The notes: generated by a model from the sequence alone, not told the origin. Positions 11,521 through 24,919 are shown, numbered from the stretch's first letter. The stretch: 64,000 nucleotides of DNA from Flaccisagitta enflata (GCA_965153355.1 OZ231126.1:65162001-65226000); one strand, 5' to 3'. Numbers and translations: made by a program.

Positions 11521-11905
11521 CTAAGTTCTAACCTTGTTAATCCCATTTCGGAGTTCCCACATTTCAAGGATAGCCCCCACAACATGCAACACTTCATCAA
11601 CATTTCCAGAGTAAATACGTTCAAAAACAATCTTTTCCGGATCATTACATCTATTTATTGTATCATATTTTGTACACTGATTAAGTCTGTGTTCTTCATT
11701 GTCCTCTACCCCGCATTGTTCACATAATTTTCCCCCATATTTCATTGAGAAATTTGCTCTACAGTCCAACATCCCATATCGTCCCATGATTAAAGCCTGA
11801 GCCTCAATACATGACAGTTTTGCAAGTATTGGAAGGGGTTGTCTCCTGTAGTTTGGGGACTCGAGGTTTTCTAAAATGGATTTTGTCTTTGTCTTTGTCG
11901 TTAGT
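11521..11905 (-). pseudogene. Non-LTR retrotransposon, reverse transcriptase C-terminal remnant
   Basis: The minus-strand frame stays open from about 11905 to 11521. It contains MGRYGMLDCRANFS, a Cys-rich motif C-x2-C-x7-H-x4-C (CEQCGVEDNEEHRLNQC) and an EMWELR end. This pattern is typical of the region after the RT domain of LINE-type elements. A related segment occurs on the plus strand at 33933-34403. The RT catalytic part is absent, and the frame is cut upstream by a (GA)n tract at 11913. Confidence 0.6.
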
Positions 11906-11911
11906 TTAGTT

Positions 11912-13177
<1,266 letters not shown>

Positions 13178-13668
13178 CACCTTATTTAAGAAATGGTAAA
13201 CATTTATTGATAATACATTAACTATGAAAAAAATGTTGAATCGTACCGGAAAGCGATATCTAGCTATATCTAATAATCGATTTATAGCTATCTCTTCTCG
13301 TATCTATTGGAGACGAGAATCACTTTGATCGTGCAGTAGATCGTATCTAGTTTGTAAGACCTGGATCGTCAGTGGTTAGCCAAATTCCGTTGCTGGCGGG
13401 TCCATAAGATGAAATCATGAGAGTTCAGCTGTAGTTTGGCATACTGATGTAGATAAAACCTGCACAAACGGTAAAGCCACTACACGACCCAACCTTTAGG
13501 CGTCTTTCAATTTCCCTCGTTTTCGTCTTTGTTTGCGTCATTCTTTACTCCTTTTCGCGTCTCTTTGATTCGCTTCTAATCGCTGCTCCAACTTTATTAC
13601 TCTTGTTGATATTTGTTTTCGTCTCTTCGCTCTTTCAGTCGATAACTTTATCTCTTCCTGCACTTTGG

Positions 13669-13914
13669 GGGCGTTTCTAGTCAAAGACGATCGCGTTTTG
13701 AAAGGGCCACTCGGTCGCTCGCTACGTTCGTTCGCTCGCACCGCTCACTACACTCACTCCGCTCACTCTCTCGGCAGCACTCTGCTTCGCTACGCTTGCT
13801 CACTCACTTCGCTCACTCCCTCGTGGGATAGTTGAAAATCTTGAATATGTGTTCACACTGTTATCGCGTTTCACGGGAACAAACGCGGTTTTCGTTTTCA
13901 CCAGAAACACGCCC
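13669..13914 (+). mobile_element. Short TIR element, second copy of the GGGCGTTTCTAGT family
   Basis: Same ends and internal order as 8436-8680: GGGCGTTTCTAGTCAAAGAC at the left and CACCAGAAACACGCCC at the right. TTTG on both sides (left TTTGG, right TTTGTTT) could be a 4-bp target duplication. The central TCGCT-rich tandem is slightly longer than in the other copy. Confidence 0.75.
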
Positions 13915-14186
13915 TTTGTTTACTGTTTGAGCGCTCTTCTATCTTCTTTACCTTTCTTCCTCATTTTCGTTTGATTAATGTTGAATTGTTGATGAGGAGA
14001 GCGAACAAGGCTAGATTTACAGGCTGTCACGTTCTAATAAGTTTGTTAGGTACTTATGGGGAGAGATTGTGATTTAGTGAACCACTTAAAACAAATACTG
14101 AAATAGTGAAGTGTTGCAAAAAACAAACAAATGTAAACAGACATACCTACAGACTGACCTGTGACTTAAAAAATTTGTGTCTATTA

Positions 14187-14234
14187 AAGGCGGAATTCCG
14201 TTGGTGGCGGGTCCGTTAGAGCGGGGTTCAACTG
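14187..14234. mobile_element. Pogo/Tigger-like MITE end
   Basis: GCGGGTCCGTTAGAGCGGGG followed by TTCAACTG and TA. The reverse complement begins CAGTTGAACCCCGCTC, resembling pogo/Tigger-type termini. A diverged relative lies at 13381-13441 and an inverted, more complete one at 14826-14980. The partner end was not found here. Confidence 0.5.
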
Positions 14235-14673
14235 TACCAACAGACTGACCTGTGACTAAAAGGTTCCCGTGAGCACAATTGGAATGAAAGTGATTCCGGT
14301 GTTGGCGTACGTGAGCACGACTGAGCACGTGGGAGTTAATTGTTCCGCGCCAATTAAAGCTGCTCGTTGATCATCCAGTCTCCCGGCCTCAGACTATAAT
14401 TAGAATCTACAATCTAGAATCTAGATCGACTGGGAATTGCTTCACAATTCATTGTTTTAATGAGACTCCGATGTGATTGTGGTTTTATTTTTCCATTCTT
14501 TGAAATGATAGTCTAGCTTGATTTTTTTTTCCTTTTTTAAGACATATTTTGCAAGTTAAGTCTGAAAATTCTTTAGCACTTTTTACTGCAGTTGAGATTC
14601 TTTGCACCGCGTTTTAAAGGAGTGGGCATAATCATGCCTTAAGAGAAGCTGTCTTGTTGCCAGCTTGGAAATA

Positions 14674-15146
14674 CTATGCGACGATAAAAAAGACGCACTT
14701 TAAAATGGCTCATTTAGCCATAAGATCTTAGAAAAACTAGTTTAAATCTTAGACCAAAAGTACAAAATACTTTCATTTGGCGCCAATCTGGTATTTCTAT
14801 CTTTTTTCTTTTAGAAATGGCATTACAATTGAGCCCCGCTCTAATGGACCCGCCAACAACGAAATTCCGCCAATAACAGATGCAATTTCATGGTCCCTCA
14901 AATTGATTTTATTTATTTTCTTTGTTGGCCATAATAGAAGAAAATTGTTGGTCCCCTGAAATCCGAGCGAGGGTCAACTGTTGCCTTTTTCAGTTTCGCA
15001 ATCCCTGTGAATAAAATGCATTTTTACCAATTAGAGCTTCTCTTTGCAGAGCTCTTTCTTCCAAATCGTTTTAGATACAGACCTAGGGTTGGTTCAAAGT
15101 TTTATTAGTAAATAAAGAGGTGCGTTTTTTTTTTTCATTCGCGTAG
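14674..15146. mobile_element. TA-flanked MITE (GACGCAC family, copy A) with nested insertion
   Basis: The left end CTATGCGACGATAAAAAAGA, then CGCACTTT, is inverted at the right (GTGCG, T run, ATTCGCGTAG). TA borders at 14672-14673 and 15147-15148. The body is shared with 28527-28925 and 41995-42405 (AATCTTAGACC, TTTGGC, CCAATCTGG). A pogo-like element is nested at 14826-14980. Confidence 0.75.
14826..14980 (-). mobile_element. Nested pogo/Tigger-like MITE, about 155 bp
   Basis: It begins CAATTGAGCCCCGCTCTAAT and ends GAGCGAGGGTCAACTG, an imperfect inverted pair. It interrupts the host MITE between two segments that are contiguous in the paralogs at 28.7 kb and 42.2 kb. TA precedes it; the matching TA on the right is altered. 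Confidence 0.6.
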
Positions 15147-15249
15147 TAACTATTTTATCTTTTATGAGATAACAATTTGTAAACCTTACTGGCATGCTTT
15201 AAAAGCGGGTGCTGTCTTTTGTATTCTTTCTGTTTTCTTTTTCTTCCTT

Positions 15250-15405
15250 TTTAGTTGCGGACACGCAACTCTATAAGAGGCTTTGTCCGTCCGTCGGTCG
15301 GTTGGTCGGTCACGCTCGAGTTGAAAAGTGGGAAAACGCGCATTTCCGCCCCTGCCCACCCGTCCGCAACTGGTGGCCGTGTATCCGGCCTTGTTCAATT
15401 TAGTA
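15250..15405 (-). mobile_element. Family H element, minus strand, GTT class
   Basis: The tail hairpin GTTGCGGACACGCAAC is at 15254-15269, then a (GTCC/GGTC) core and a middle with GAAAACGCGCATTTCC. The head GTCCGCAAC is at 15362-15370, followed by GGCCGTGTATCCGGCCTTGT. In element orientation head GTTGCGGAC pairs exactly with tail GTCCGCAAC. Confidence 0.88.
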
Positions 15406-15409
15406 ACGG

Positions 15410-15464
15410 ACTCGCGACTCTGTAAGAAGCTTTCCGTCCGTCCGTCCGTCCGTCCGTTTGTTGG
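15410..15464 (-). mobile_element. Family H 3' end fragment
   Basis: ACGGACTCGCGACTCTGTAA followed by a (TCCG)n core. A second H tail abuts the copy at 15250-15405, with no head of its own. Confidence 0.55.
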
Positions 15465-15470
15465 TTTCTT

Positions 15471-15649
15471 CATCTGAAATGTTCAAGTTTTCTCCTTGAA
15501 TTTGTTTATTGTTTAATGCAGGTAAACACACGACGGCACCTTTTTGTTACCATTGAGATTGCTCTGATCAGAAAAGCAAAACGTGTGTTGGTTGCCGCCA
15601 CATCAGTGAAGCTGCAATCATATAATGGCACTTCGTAAAAAGATATGAA
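15471..15649. other. No feature recognised
   Basis: Short unique stretch between two family H segments. Confidence 0.4.
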
Positions 15650-15780
15650 ATTTATATTTATAGGGGTCTTGATATCGTTATGGATGGGCGGACAGGGGCA
15701 TACAACCCCTATCCATATCCTTCCTTACCCATGCTCACTCACTCAGTCTGTGTGACACTGACTATCATAACTGCGGCATC
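15650..15780 (+). mobile_element. Family H copy interrupted by BEL, left part
   Basis: GGATGGGCGGACAGGGGCAT and the CATAACTGCGGCATC segment correspond to the 5' half of the H copy at 7955-8195 read in reverse. The other half resumes at 23706 after the LTR element. Confidence 0.7.
15776..15780. other. Target-site duplication of BEL element, left
   Basis: GCATC before the 5' LTR is repeated at 23706-23710 after the 3' LTR. Joining the flanks gives a contiguous CTGCGGCATCATCATTCG-like sequence, which matches uninterrupted H copies at about 5222-5236 and 8093-8106 on the opposite strand. Confidence 0.8.
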
Positions 15781-16564
<784 letters not shown>

Positions 16565-16581
16565 TGGCGTCCCTTTATTAG
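16565..16581 (+). promoter_or_regulatory. Primer-binding site candidate
   Basis: TGGCGTCCCTTTATTAG starts immediately after the LTR, the position and TGG start expected of a tRNA primer-binding site. I could not assign the tRNA. Confidence 0.55.
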
Positions 16582-16829
16582 ATCTTCCAACTTTTCATTC
16601 AATTTCAAGCAGGCCAGAATTGGATGTGAAAAATAGTCAGGCGGACTATTATGATCACATAGGAACATAGTCAGGCGGACTATAGTGGTCACATTGGAAC
16701 AAGTGCACTTTACGAGTCACTTGCAGGAGAACGAGAACAAAAAAGGTGTGCTTACGAGCCACGTGGAAGAAGAAAAGGTACTTTGCGAGTACCCAAGGAG
16801 ACAAAAAGTGTGCTTCACGAGCTACAAAT

Positions 16830-17275
16830 TGGAAGTGGTGAATTTGAAAGTGGTGAATTAGGAAGTGGTGAATTTGGAAGTGGTGATTTTGGAAGTTGTG
16901 ATATAGGAAGTGGTGAATTTGACCAATTTGAAATCTCACAAGAGTTGAGACTGACCAGTACGAAAATTCCTGGGGGAATCTGGTCTATATATTGGTCAAA
17001 ATTATTATCTCACAGGTGTTGAGATTGACCAATTTGAAAATTCCTGAGGGAATCTGGACTGTATATTGAGTCAATTACATTGACCAGCTTTATCTCACAG
17101 GGGTTGAGATAAAGAAATAAGCCAGGCGGGCTTAATTGGAAAAAAGGTCTAAAAGAATTGACCTATTTATATCTCACAGGGGTTGAGATAAAAAACAAGC
17201 CAGGCGGGCTTAATTGGAAGAAGGGTCTAAAGACCAATTTATATCTCACAGGGGTTGAGATTTATCAAAAATAAT
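16830..17275 (+). repeat. BEL leader repeats with recurrent stem-loops
   Basis: First a 15-bp tandem GGAAGTGGTGAATTT (about 16831-16920). Then units of about 74-83 bp, each with an ATCTCACAGGGGTTGAGAT hairpin (ATCTCA pairs with TGAGAT), starting near 16934, 17008, 17091, 17170 and 17244. Two units also carry AGCCAGGCGGGCTT. This occupies the untranslated region before gag. Confidence 0.8.
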
Positions 17276-17349
17276 CCAAAGTTGGATTTTGATTGTGGAA
17301 GTTGATCTCAAAATTGTTTTAGCCATGGTTAACAATAACTAAATGTTAC

Positions 17350-19704
17350 ATGGACACTAAACAAGCTGAAAAAATCTATGATCAATGGGGAAAATCTGTT
17401 TCCCAAACAGATATCCGTCGGTGGAATCAATTGCTAAGCAAAAGAAAAGAAACTCATAAAAAAGTTCATGGCTTGGTTAAGAGATTGGAAAAACTCTTAA
17501 AACAAAAACGTCTGGAATCTGTGATTCAAACAAAAATCTCCTTATCAAATGAATTTGATGCATTAAAAGTTTACATAGAGAAAGAGGTAGAATTTTTACC
17601 TGAATCTGTGAGAGAAGCTCATTGTAAACTAGTTGTTGACTGGTCAACAGAAGCAATACGTGCTCTTGCAGAGGCGAAAGAGTTTGTTGATTGGGCTGAA
17701 CAAAAACTGACTGAAAACCAACCTGAGGAAGGAGAGGAGGAAATTCAGTTATCTTTGACTGATTCTGAATCTGAAGAGGAAGAGATCAACGATAACCCCC
17801 ATTCAACCCCTAAAAATCTTCACACCATGGATGCTATCACAAATTGTGAATCTAAACTTCCTCAGGCACAGAAAGACCTGTTGGATACGGAAAAATTGGA
17901 ACGACGGTCTATTCGTGGCGGTATAACAAAAGCCATCAACAAATTGGTGAAAGATGTTGATTCTGGCAAAAAACATGCCATTACAATTTCCAAAAACAAT
18001 CTCTCAAAAACTCTGGAAGAGTTGGACAAAAAGGATCATGAAATTTGGGGATTTTATGATGATGATGCTATGGCAGCAGTTATGGAACAGGGGGAAAGCT
18101 GGACAGAAAAAGGGTTAGCAGCCATCACTGATGCTGATGAGTTTCTGGATTCACTAAACCCAGTCAACACACATCCAGCTTCCACTACAACCCCTGCTGC
18201 TCCAGCTACATCCTATCATGCAAAAACCCCCAAAATAGAGATCCCAAAGTTTTATGGGAAATCTCCAGCTGAGTACCAAGCATTTTGGAACTCTTTTGAA
18301 TCTCTCATTGACAAGCGCACTGATTTGGCAAATGTGGAAAAACTCCTTTACTTAAAGGATGCTTGTGTTGGTGAAGCCAAGAAACTGGCAGATGGGTACA
18401 ACATAACCGATGTCAATTATGACCATTTCAAAAAATTTCTCAAAGAAATGTTTGGAAAACCCAGATTGGTTCAACAATCACATGTTAAAAACATTTTGAA
18501 CCTCAAACCATTCGAAACCGACAACATCAAGCCATTCCTTACAACCTTGGAAACCTCAATGAGATGTCTGGCTGAGTATGGCATAGACATGGACAATGGG
18601 TCTTGGATAATAGTACCCTTTGTTGAGGAACTCATGTCAAAGGAAATTTTGCAAAAATGGCGCGAGGAGATCAATGATGATGATTCATTTTCAACAAAAA
18701 AGCTGCTGGACTTTTTGCATGAAAAACTGCAATGTTATGGCACAGCATCTGAACAAAAAACTGATGCAAAAAACAAAGACACACGAGCAAAGACTACATT
18801 GATGCTCACTACTGCGAGTAGAGAGGTGACATGCTTCTGTTGTGACAGAGATCACAGAATTTTCCATTGCGAAAAATTCAAAAAACTTTCACCAAAAGAA
18901 AGATCCGATTTCATCTTCAAAAAGAAGCATTGTCAAAAATGTTTGATGCCAATCACCAAAGATCATTTCCCAAAGACTTGTAAGTCACCAATCAAGTGCA
19001 GAGTGTGCCAAAAACCTCACCACACACTCCTGCACTGGGGAAAACCACCCATGAGTGATGATGCAAAGGCCGCATCTCCAACATCAACATTTACTGTTTC
19101 ATCAACAACAGTCTCCAAACCTGAGTCATTGCCAGCCGTGAAAACTTGCTGTAATTCACTTCATCATGTGCCTCAAAAGAAAGAGGGACTGACAGTTTTG
19201 AAGAACTTCAAAGCTGTTCCGAGAGAAAGACCAAATTTGACAATTCGGTCAGTCATTGATGATGGTTCTCAGACCACATGGATTTTGCAAAAAACTGCAA
19301 AAAAGCTGAAATTGCCCGTGATAAGACGAGTGCTGCTTGCTGTTGCAACAGCATTTTCAGGTGAACACCGTGCACCTGAACTTTATGATGTGGTCAAGAT
19401 CAGTCTTTGCACCAAAGATAACCGTTACTGTGAGATGGAAGCGGTGGTCTCTCCAGCAGAGAAACTCACAGTTGATATGGATGCAATCAGACTTGATCCT
19501 TGCACAGAATATCCTCATTTGGCGGACATTCAGTTTGCAGATGATTATCCACGTGATGCAACTGAAGTCGAGTTGCTAATTGGCACTGAATATGCTGATC
19601 ACATACAGACTGGAAACAAGAGAATTGGTAACCCAGGAGAGCCATGTGCAATCCAAACTTTGTTTGGTTGGGTCTTATCAGGTAGTATAAGACAGAATGC
19701 ATAG
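17350..19704 (+). pseudogene. BEL/Pao Gag plus protease region
   Basis: A 784-codon frame starts at the first ATG after the leader. Residues 1-140 are charged and helical. About 291-440 (PKIEIPKFYGKSPAEYQAFW onward) fit the DUF1759 Gag region of BEL/Pao elements. About 494-560 have three Cys/His zinc-binding clusters (CFCCDRDHRIFHC, CQKC...HFPKTC, CRVCQKPHHTLLH). About 634-780 is the retropepsin-like region with IDDGSQTTWI, an Asp-Asp-Gly variant of the usual D-S/T-G, and ends GWVLSG. A TAG at 19702-19704 cuts it off from pol. Gag-protease itself is intact, but the polyprotein is not. Confidence 0.9.
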
Positions 19705-19733
19705 TTTACTGATCAATGTCCTACTGTTAGGTT

Positions 19734-20373
19734 GTGGCATTGGAAAATGTCTTAGAAAAATTTTGGAAATTGGCAGAATGCACTAATCCAATCTCAAGAA
19801 TCAAAAATCTTGTTGATGAAAAAGTATATGAAGAGTTCAAGAACACCATCACTTATGATGATGTGAACCTATAGTAAACAGTCAAAATTCCTTGCAATGA
19901 AGAGGTGAAAAAGTTGTCAGACAACTTTGTACCAACAAGAGCTCTGTATTGGAAACAGCAAGCCATCCTGAAGAATGACCCAGAAAAAAGAGCTACTGTT
20001 CAAAAGATTTTTGATGAACAGTTTGACCTTGGTGTTCTAGAACCGGTTTCTGATGCTGACACTCCAGCTGGAGGTGTCCAGTACCTACCTTGGCACTTGG
20101 TGCTTAGACCAGGCCACCCAACAACACCCGTGAGGATTGTGAAAAATGCCTCATTCAAGGGTAAATTTGGCATTTCCCTGAACAGCGCTCAACATGTTGG
20201 GCCAAATCTATTGCCAGATATCGTTGGATCAATTCTATACGCTTTCGCTCTCACGAAAAATTGCATTCAGGTCTGGATGTCAAAAAGATGTTTTTTTGGC
20301 AGATAAAGATACCAGTTGAACAACAAGCCCTTCGAATCATCACACCCAAGGGATAGCTCGCCAAACGAGTGTT
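19734..20373 (+). pseudogene. BEL/Pao reverse transcriptase, N-terminal part, broken
   Basis: Homology resumes in a different frame at about 19734 (LENVLEKFWKLAEC). It is stopped by adjacent TAG and TAA at 19872-19877, reopens from 19905 with the RT fingers (PAGGVQYLPWHLVLRP, NASFKG), and shifts frame again around 20270-20306. The first catalytic Asp block survives as LDVKKMF just after that shift. Between it and the next segment the RT is shorter than expected, so a small deletion is likely. Confidence 0.85.
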
Positions 20374-22497
20374 ATGTTCGGTGAATCTTCCTCTCCATTC
20401 CTGTCCATGGCAACTTGTGAATACCACGCTCAGCGTGAGGACATCCAACAAAAATTCCCAAAAGCTTGTGAATTTGTTGAAAACGAGCTCTACATGGACG
20501 ATGTGCCTGGGGGGTGCGATTCAGTTGATGATGGTGTTGATATTCTCACTCAAATCAAAGGTTTTTTTGGGTCTATGCACATGAAAGTGCACAAAATCAA
20601 CAGCAACAACAAGGAGTTGTTGAGCATGATTGAGGGGACTGATGATAGTGAGGAAGCTGCAGTTCTTGGCTTGCAGTGGCATACAAATCATGACTCTCTC
20701 CGCGTCCCCAACAAAGAGTGGGACAAAACTCCAACCACCAAGAGGGAATTTTTGCAAAAAATCGCCTCCTTCTGGGACCCTATTGGTGGCAGGAGCCCTC
20801 TTATCTGCAAAGGGAAGATGATAATGCAGAAGATATGGCAACTAGGTTCTGATTGGGACCAGCTTCTATCTGATGAGTTGAAGCGTGAAGTGGAAGAATT
20901 CAGAAAAGCAACTGTTGTTGACTTTGAAATTCCTCGGTTCTTTGGCAACCCTACTGTTCTTCACATCTTTGTAGATGCCAGTGAATCAGCATATGCCGCT
21001 GTTGCATATGCATTTTCTGAGAGAGGCTCTTGCTTTCTCATGTCCAAGACAAGAGTAAAGCCCATCAAAGTTGTCTCACTCCCCCGCATGGAGTTGCTGG
21101 GAGCAGTGCTAGGCTCACGCTTACTTGCCTTTCTCCACGAGGAAGTTTTCAAATCTGGGATTGAGACGTTCTTGTGGACAGATTCTACTATTGCGCTTGG
21201 GTGGATCGAATCTTCTTCAGCACGCTACAAACCCTTTGTTGGGAACAGGATTGCGGAAATCCAACGGACTTGCGGCAGTCATGGCGTTAAATGCATGTGG
21301 GTGCCTGGAGACGATAACCCTGCAGATATCCCATCCAGGGGCATTTGGCCCTTGGATGAAAAACAATCCAAGCTTTGGATTGAGGGCCCTGAATTCATCA
21401 AAACAGGTGATTGGCCAAATCAGCCAAATCAGCCAGATATTGAACAAAGGAAAGTGGCTGTCAATATCACACAGGTTCGTGAACCTGTCATCAGTTTGGA
21501 ACGTTACAGCTCTTTGGAAAAACTGGTGCGGATCATGATGTACGTGATTCGCTTTTGTAGCCCTTTGGGGGCGAGGGTGAATAACTCGATTGCTCAACAG
21601 CGGAAAAGGGCATTAGCAAAGCTCATCAGCCAAGAGCAAAAAACCTTCTTTTCTGAAGAATATGAATGCCTTCAGAAGAATCGTGCCATTCCACGAAACT
21701 CTCGATTGATCCAATTCAATCCAATCTTGGAAGATGGTTTGATCAAAATGAGTGGAAGAGTGAACAAAAACATCATCATTCTTCCAAACAAATCTCATCT
21801 CACCCGACTTCTCATCAGAGATGTTCACATCTCAAATCTTCATACGGGATCAAACCAGACGTTGGCAATTCTGCGTCAAAAATATTGGGTCATCAAAGGA
21901 ATGACAACTGTGAAGGCCGAAACACAATCTTGCATGACATGCAAACGGATCAACAAGCCAATGTGTCAACAAATGATGGCTGATTTACCAGATTTCAGGA
22001 AAACGGCGTTGCCACCTTTCTCTCATGTCGGACTGGATTACGCTGGACCTCTTCTCATCAAACCAAGGAGAGATTCAACTTCTCAAGCGGAGAAGCGTTG
22101 GATTTGCCTCTTTACTTGTGCATCAACCCGTGGTGTACATTTGGAGATTGTGAATGATCAGTCCACTGAAGAATTTTTGATGGCATTCACGCGTTTTTCC
22201 TCTCGACGAGGAAAACCTCTCAACATCTACAGCGATAATGCTTCAACGTTCAAAAAGGCGGCGAAGGAATTGCCTGACGTGATTTGGCAATTCAATCCAC
22301 CAGCTGCTCCTTGGTGGGGAGGCTTCTGGGAACGCCTTGTGAGAAGCATCAAAACTCCGATGAAGAAAGTTTTAGGACAATCTCTCATCACCGACAAGGA
22401 ACTTGCGACGCTCATCATTCGAATTGAAGAGCAAATCAACTCCCGTCCACTTACACCGATAGTGGATGACCTGGATCAAGTTCCACACTCCTGCTGA
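20374..22497 (+). pseudogene. BEL/Pao RT C-terminus, RNase H and integrase
   Basis: A 707-codon frame whose ATG is internal. RT active site LYMDDVPGG is near residues 39-47. The RNase H region starts near 200 (VDASESAYAAVAYAF, WTDSTIALGWI, WVPGDDNPADIPSRG). The integrase zinc finger has HISNLH (about 484) and CMTC (520-523). The catalytic triad appears as GLDYAGP (D554), YSDNAS (D621) and GFWERL (E653). The D621-E653 gap of 31 residues is shorter than in many relatives. The frame ends early because of a shift near 22470-22495. Confidence 0.92.
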
Positions 22498-22864
22498 GAT
22501 GCTTATCGGCAGACCTCTTCAACAACCGACGGACCCATGGCCGGACATTCCTCTGTCCAAAACGGCATTCTCTGTGAGACTGAAGTATCTCAAAAGTCTT
22601 CAGGAGAATTGGACAAAACGATGGGTAAACGAGTACGTACCCACCCTTCAACCACGTCAAAAGTGGCATCAAGGATCGAAAACATCACTCCTGGATCTCA
22701 ATTTTCTCAAGAAAGAAAATCTCAAACGTCATCTTTTGCCCTTAGCTAGGGTTAAGGAAACTCATGTAGGTTGTGATGGACATGTTCGCTCTGTCACACT
22801 TCAAGATAACAAAAAAAAATTAAAGACCAATACAAATTTGGTCTTACTTAAGGATGAAGATTAA
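22466..22864 (+). pseudogene. BEL/Pao integrase C-terminal domain, out of frame
   Basis: It continues the integrase in another frame from about 22480 (TPAEMLIGRPLQ onward), matching the C-terminal region after the catalytic core in BEL/Pao (DUF5641-type, with PLARVKETHVGCDGHVRSV near the end). A single-base-type shift separates it from the preceding frame. The stop is TAA at 22862-22864, about 115 bp before the 3' LTR. Confidence 0.85.
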
Positions 22865-22978
22865 TTGTGATGTCTAACTTTTGTTTTTAGATCAACGTCA
22901 ATCAATTATTGAATCAATTGTTGTATTTTTGTATTTTGTATATTTTGAAAAAACCTCAAATCGTTTTTTGGGGCCGAA

Positions 22979-23468
22979 TATAAAAACGCGTTAACAATTT
23001 AGAGAAAAGAAACTGTATCTCTGTAAAAGCACTTTTGATAATTCATACTGTATTAAGAATTTGTCCTTCGTCAGTTTTCTCAACGTATTCTTTCTCCCTT
23101 TTTAAAAGTCAAATTCCTTTCTGACTGGTCAATTCTCATTTTCTTCGTAAGAATCACTGCTGCTTTCAGTTTTTTCGCTCCTTATTTCAATGCCCTAAGA
23201 ATAAGAATAATTGTTCCGATAAAGAATGTAATCTTTCTTATTGTAATAACTTTTCTTTCTATTTTATGTTTTCTTGTTTAATTGAAATTTGAATGATTCA
23301 CTTACATTAAATCCTTTGTAAAGAAAAGAACTCTGGACTTTTAATTTCTCCCTTTCGTGGAAAAAAGGGAAATTGAATCTCTGCAATTCTCCGTCGATAA
23401 ATTGTGGAAACAAAGACGCTTAATTCTGCAGTTTGGTTATAACTACAGATAGATACTTAAAAGAGATA

Positions 23469-23521
<53 letters not shown>

Positions 23522-23705
23522 GCAACTCGACTACAATCACAATTCCCGATTGCTCCCGTTTGAAATTGATAACCTCAGCAAAATAAAAGGAGTGAAACTG
23601 ATTTAAATCCTCGAAACTCAAATATCTTCAATCAGCTTTATCTTCTATTATTTTGTCATCCTATCAACAGCAGGTTCATTATAACCAACCCCTCCATTTA
23701 TTTCA
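22979..23705 (+). repeat. BEL/Pao 3' LTR, 727 bp
   Basis: It matches the 5' LTR from TATAAAAACGCG to CCATTTATTTCA. Its (CT)n tract (23471-23519) is about 45 bp shorter than in the 5' copy, which explains most of the length difference. A region near 23150-23210 differs by several indels. The purine tract before it (GGGGCCGAA) is a weak polypurine candidate. Confidence 0.92.
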
Positions 23706-23855
23706 GCATCATCATTCGCGTTTCCACACTTTTCGACACGATCATCACAGACCACCGGATGGACCAACGAACCAACGAACGGACCAATAGATGGAAGGAC
23801 CAACGGACGGACAAAGCCTCTTGTATAGAGTTGCGTGTCTGCAACCAAAAACATT
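23706..23855 (+). mobile_element. Family H copy interrupted by BEL, right part
   Basis: CATCATTCGCGTTTCCACAC, a (GGACCAAC)-type core, AAAGCCTCTTGTATAGA, the hairpin GTTGCGTGTCTGCAAC (23830-23845) and CAAAAA. Together with 15650-15780 it forms one H element. The hairpin belongs to the GTT class with one changed pair. Confidence 0.8.
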
Positions 23856-24283
23856 TTTTGCGTTGAGGTTGACTAATTTTGTTTAACCCATCCGCTGGTT
23901 GGTCTTGGGCCAGACCGCGAATTCGCTGGACCGTGAGTTTAACAGTTTGGGGGGGTTTCTTGTCAATCCTTCAGACGGCTCTGGTGCGTGTTCATACTTA
24001 AAATGTTATTCGAGGCAAATTCCTGCATTTCCAAACGCTCGCTTCATTCACTCTTTTCCCCTACGCATTCTATTTTTTTCATTGTATCCTCTGAGTAGTT
24101 GCACGTGACTCAACTCATTTGTTGCACCAGCTCAATGTCAATGTTGACGTACGTATTCTTTGACACATCAGGGGGGAGGGTGAAAAGCTATTTAGTAGAT
24201 ACAAAATATCAAATTCATTTGGAAATGAAATCATGTTGAATGCGAAGTCCCTCCTTTATATCCCTATTTCCTCCTTTTTGAAC
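23856..24283. other. No gene recognised
   Basis: Non-repetitive sequence. A 69-codon frame at 23899-24108 has no recognisable motif. Confidence 0.5.
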
Positions 24284-24725
24284 AGCGGCCCCGAAGGGGC
24301 TGATGACCCATGCTTTCACATACTGGGGAATCTCTCCTCCTCCGCCTACTTCTCCTGACGCATCCCCCCCCCCCTCACTCAAATCCAAGCTTTGAGGCCT
24401 AAATCCGAACCTTGAGGCCCAAATCCCAGCCTCAAGGCCAAAATCCCATCCTCGAGGCCCATGTACCACTCTTGAGGACCCAATCCCAGCCTTGAGGCCC
24501 TTAATCCCAGCCTCAATGCTGTAGTCTCAGCCTAATGGCTCAACTCTCATTTAGGGCCCGAATATCAGCCTCATGGTCCAATTTACCCCCAACACCATGT
24601 GGCTAAGCAAAGGTCGTCGATCCCTTTTGGGTGCTGCCCCTCCCACCATATCATCCTCATATACATAAACATAGGGGCATCGGGTACTGCTGACCATCTA
24701 ACGCTTTTGCGAGTATTCTTTTCCT
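24284..24725 (+). mobile_element. Family F foldback element, degenerate
   Basis: The left end is AGCGGCCCCGAAGGGGCTGA with ATGCTTTCACATACTGGGG. Subrepeats of CTTGAGGCCCAAATCCCAG type run to about 24580, then GTCGTCGATCCCTTTTGGGT as the degraded inner right end. The outer tail is GGGCATCGGGTACTGCTGAC followed by CATCTAACGCTTTTGCGA. The right inverted arm of subrepeats seems lost. Confidence 0.7.
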
Positions 24726-24850
24726 TCGCATCCGTTTTCCTCCTTTTCGCCCTCTGCCGAGGAGAAAGCGAAGAAGAATGGGTCTGGACTTTAATCCTGT
24801 TATCCGTTTCTATGCCACACGCACGAGACAAACGGCCCACCGGGCAAGCT

Positions 24851-24919
<69 letters not shown>

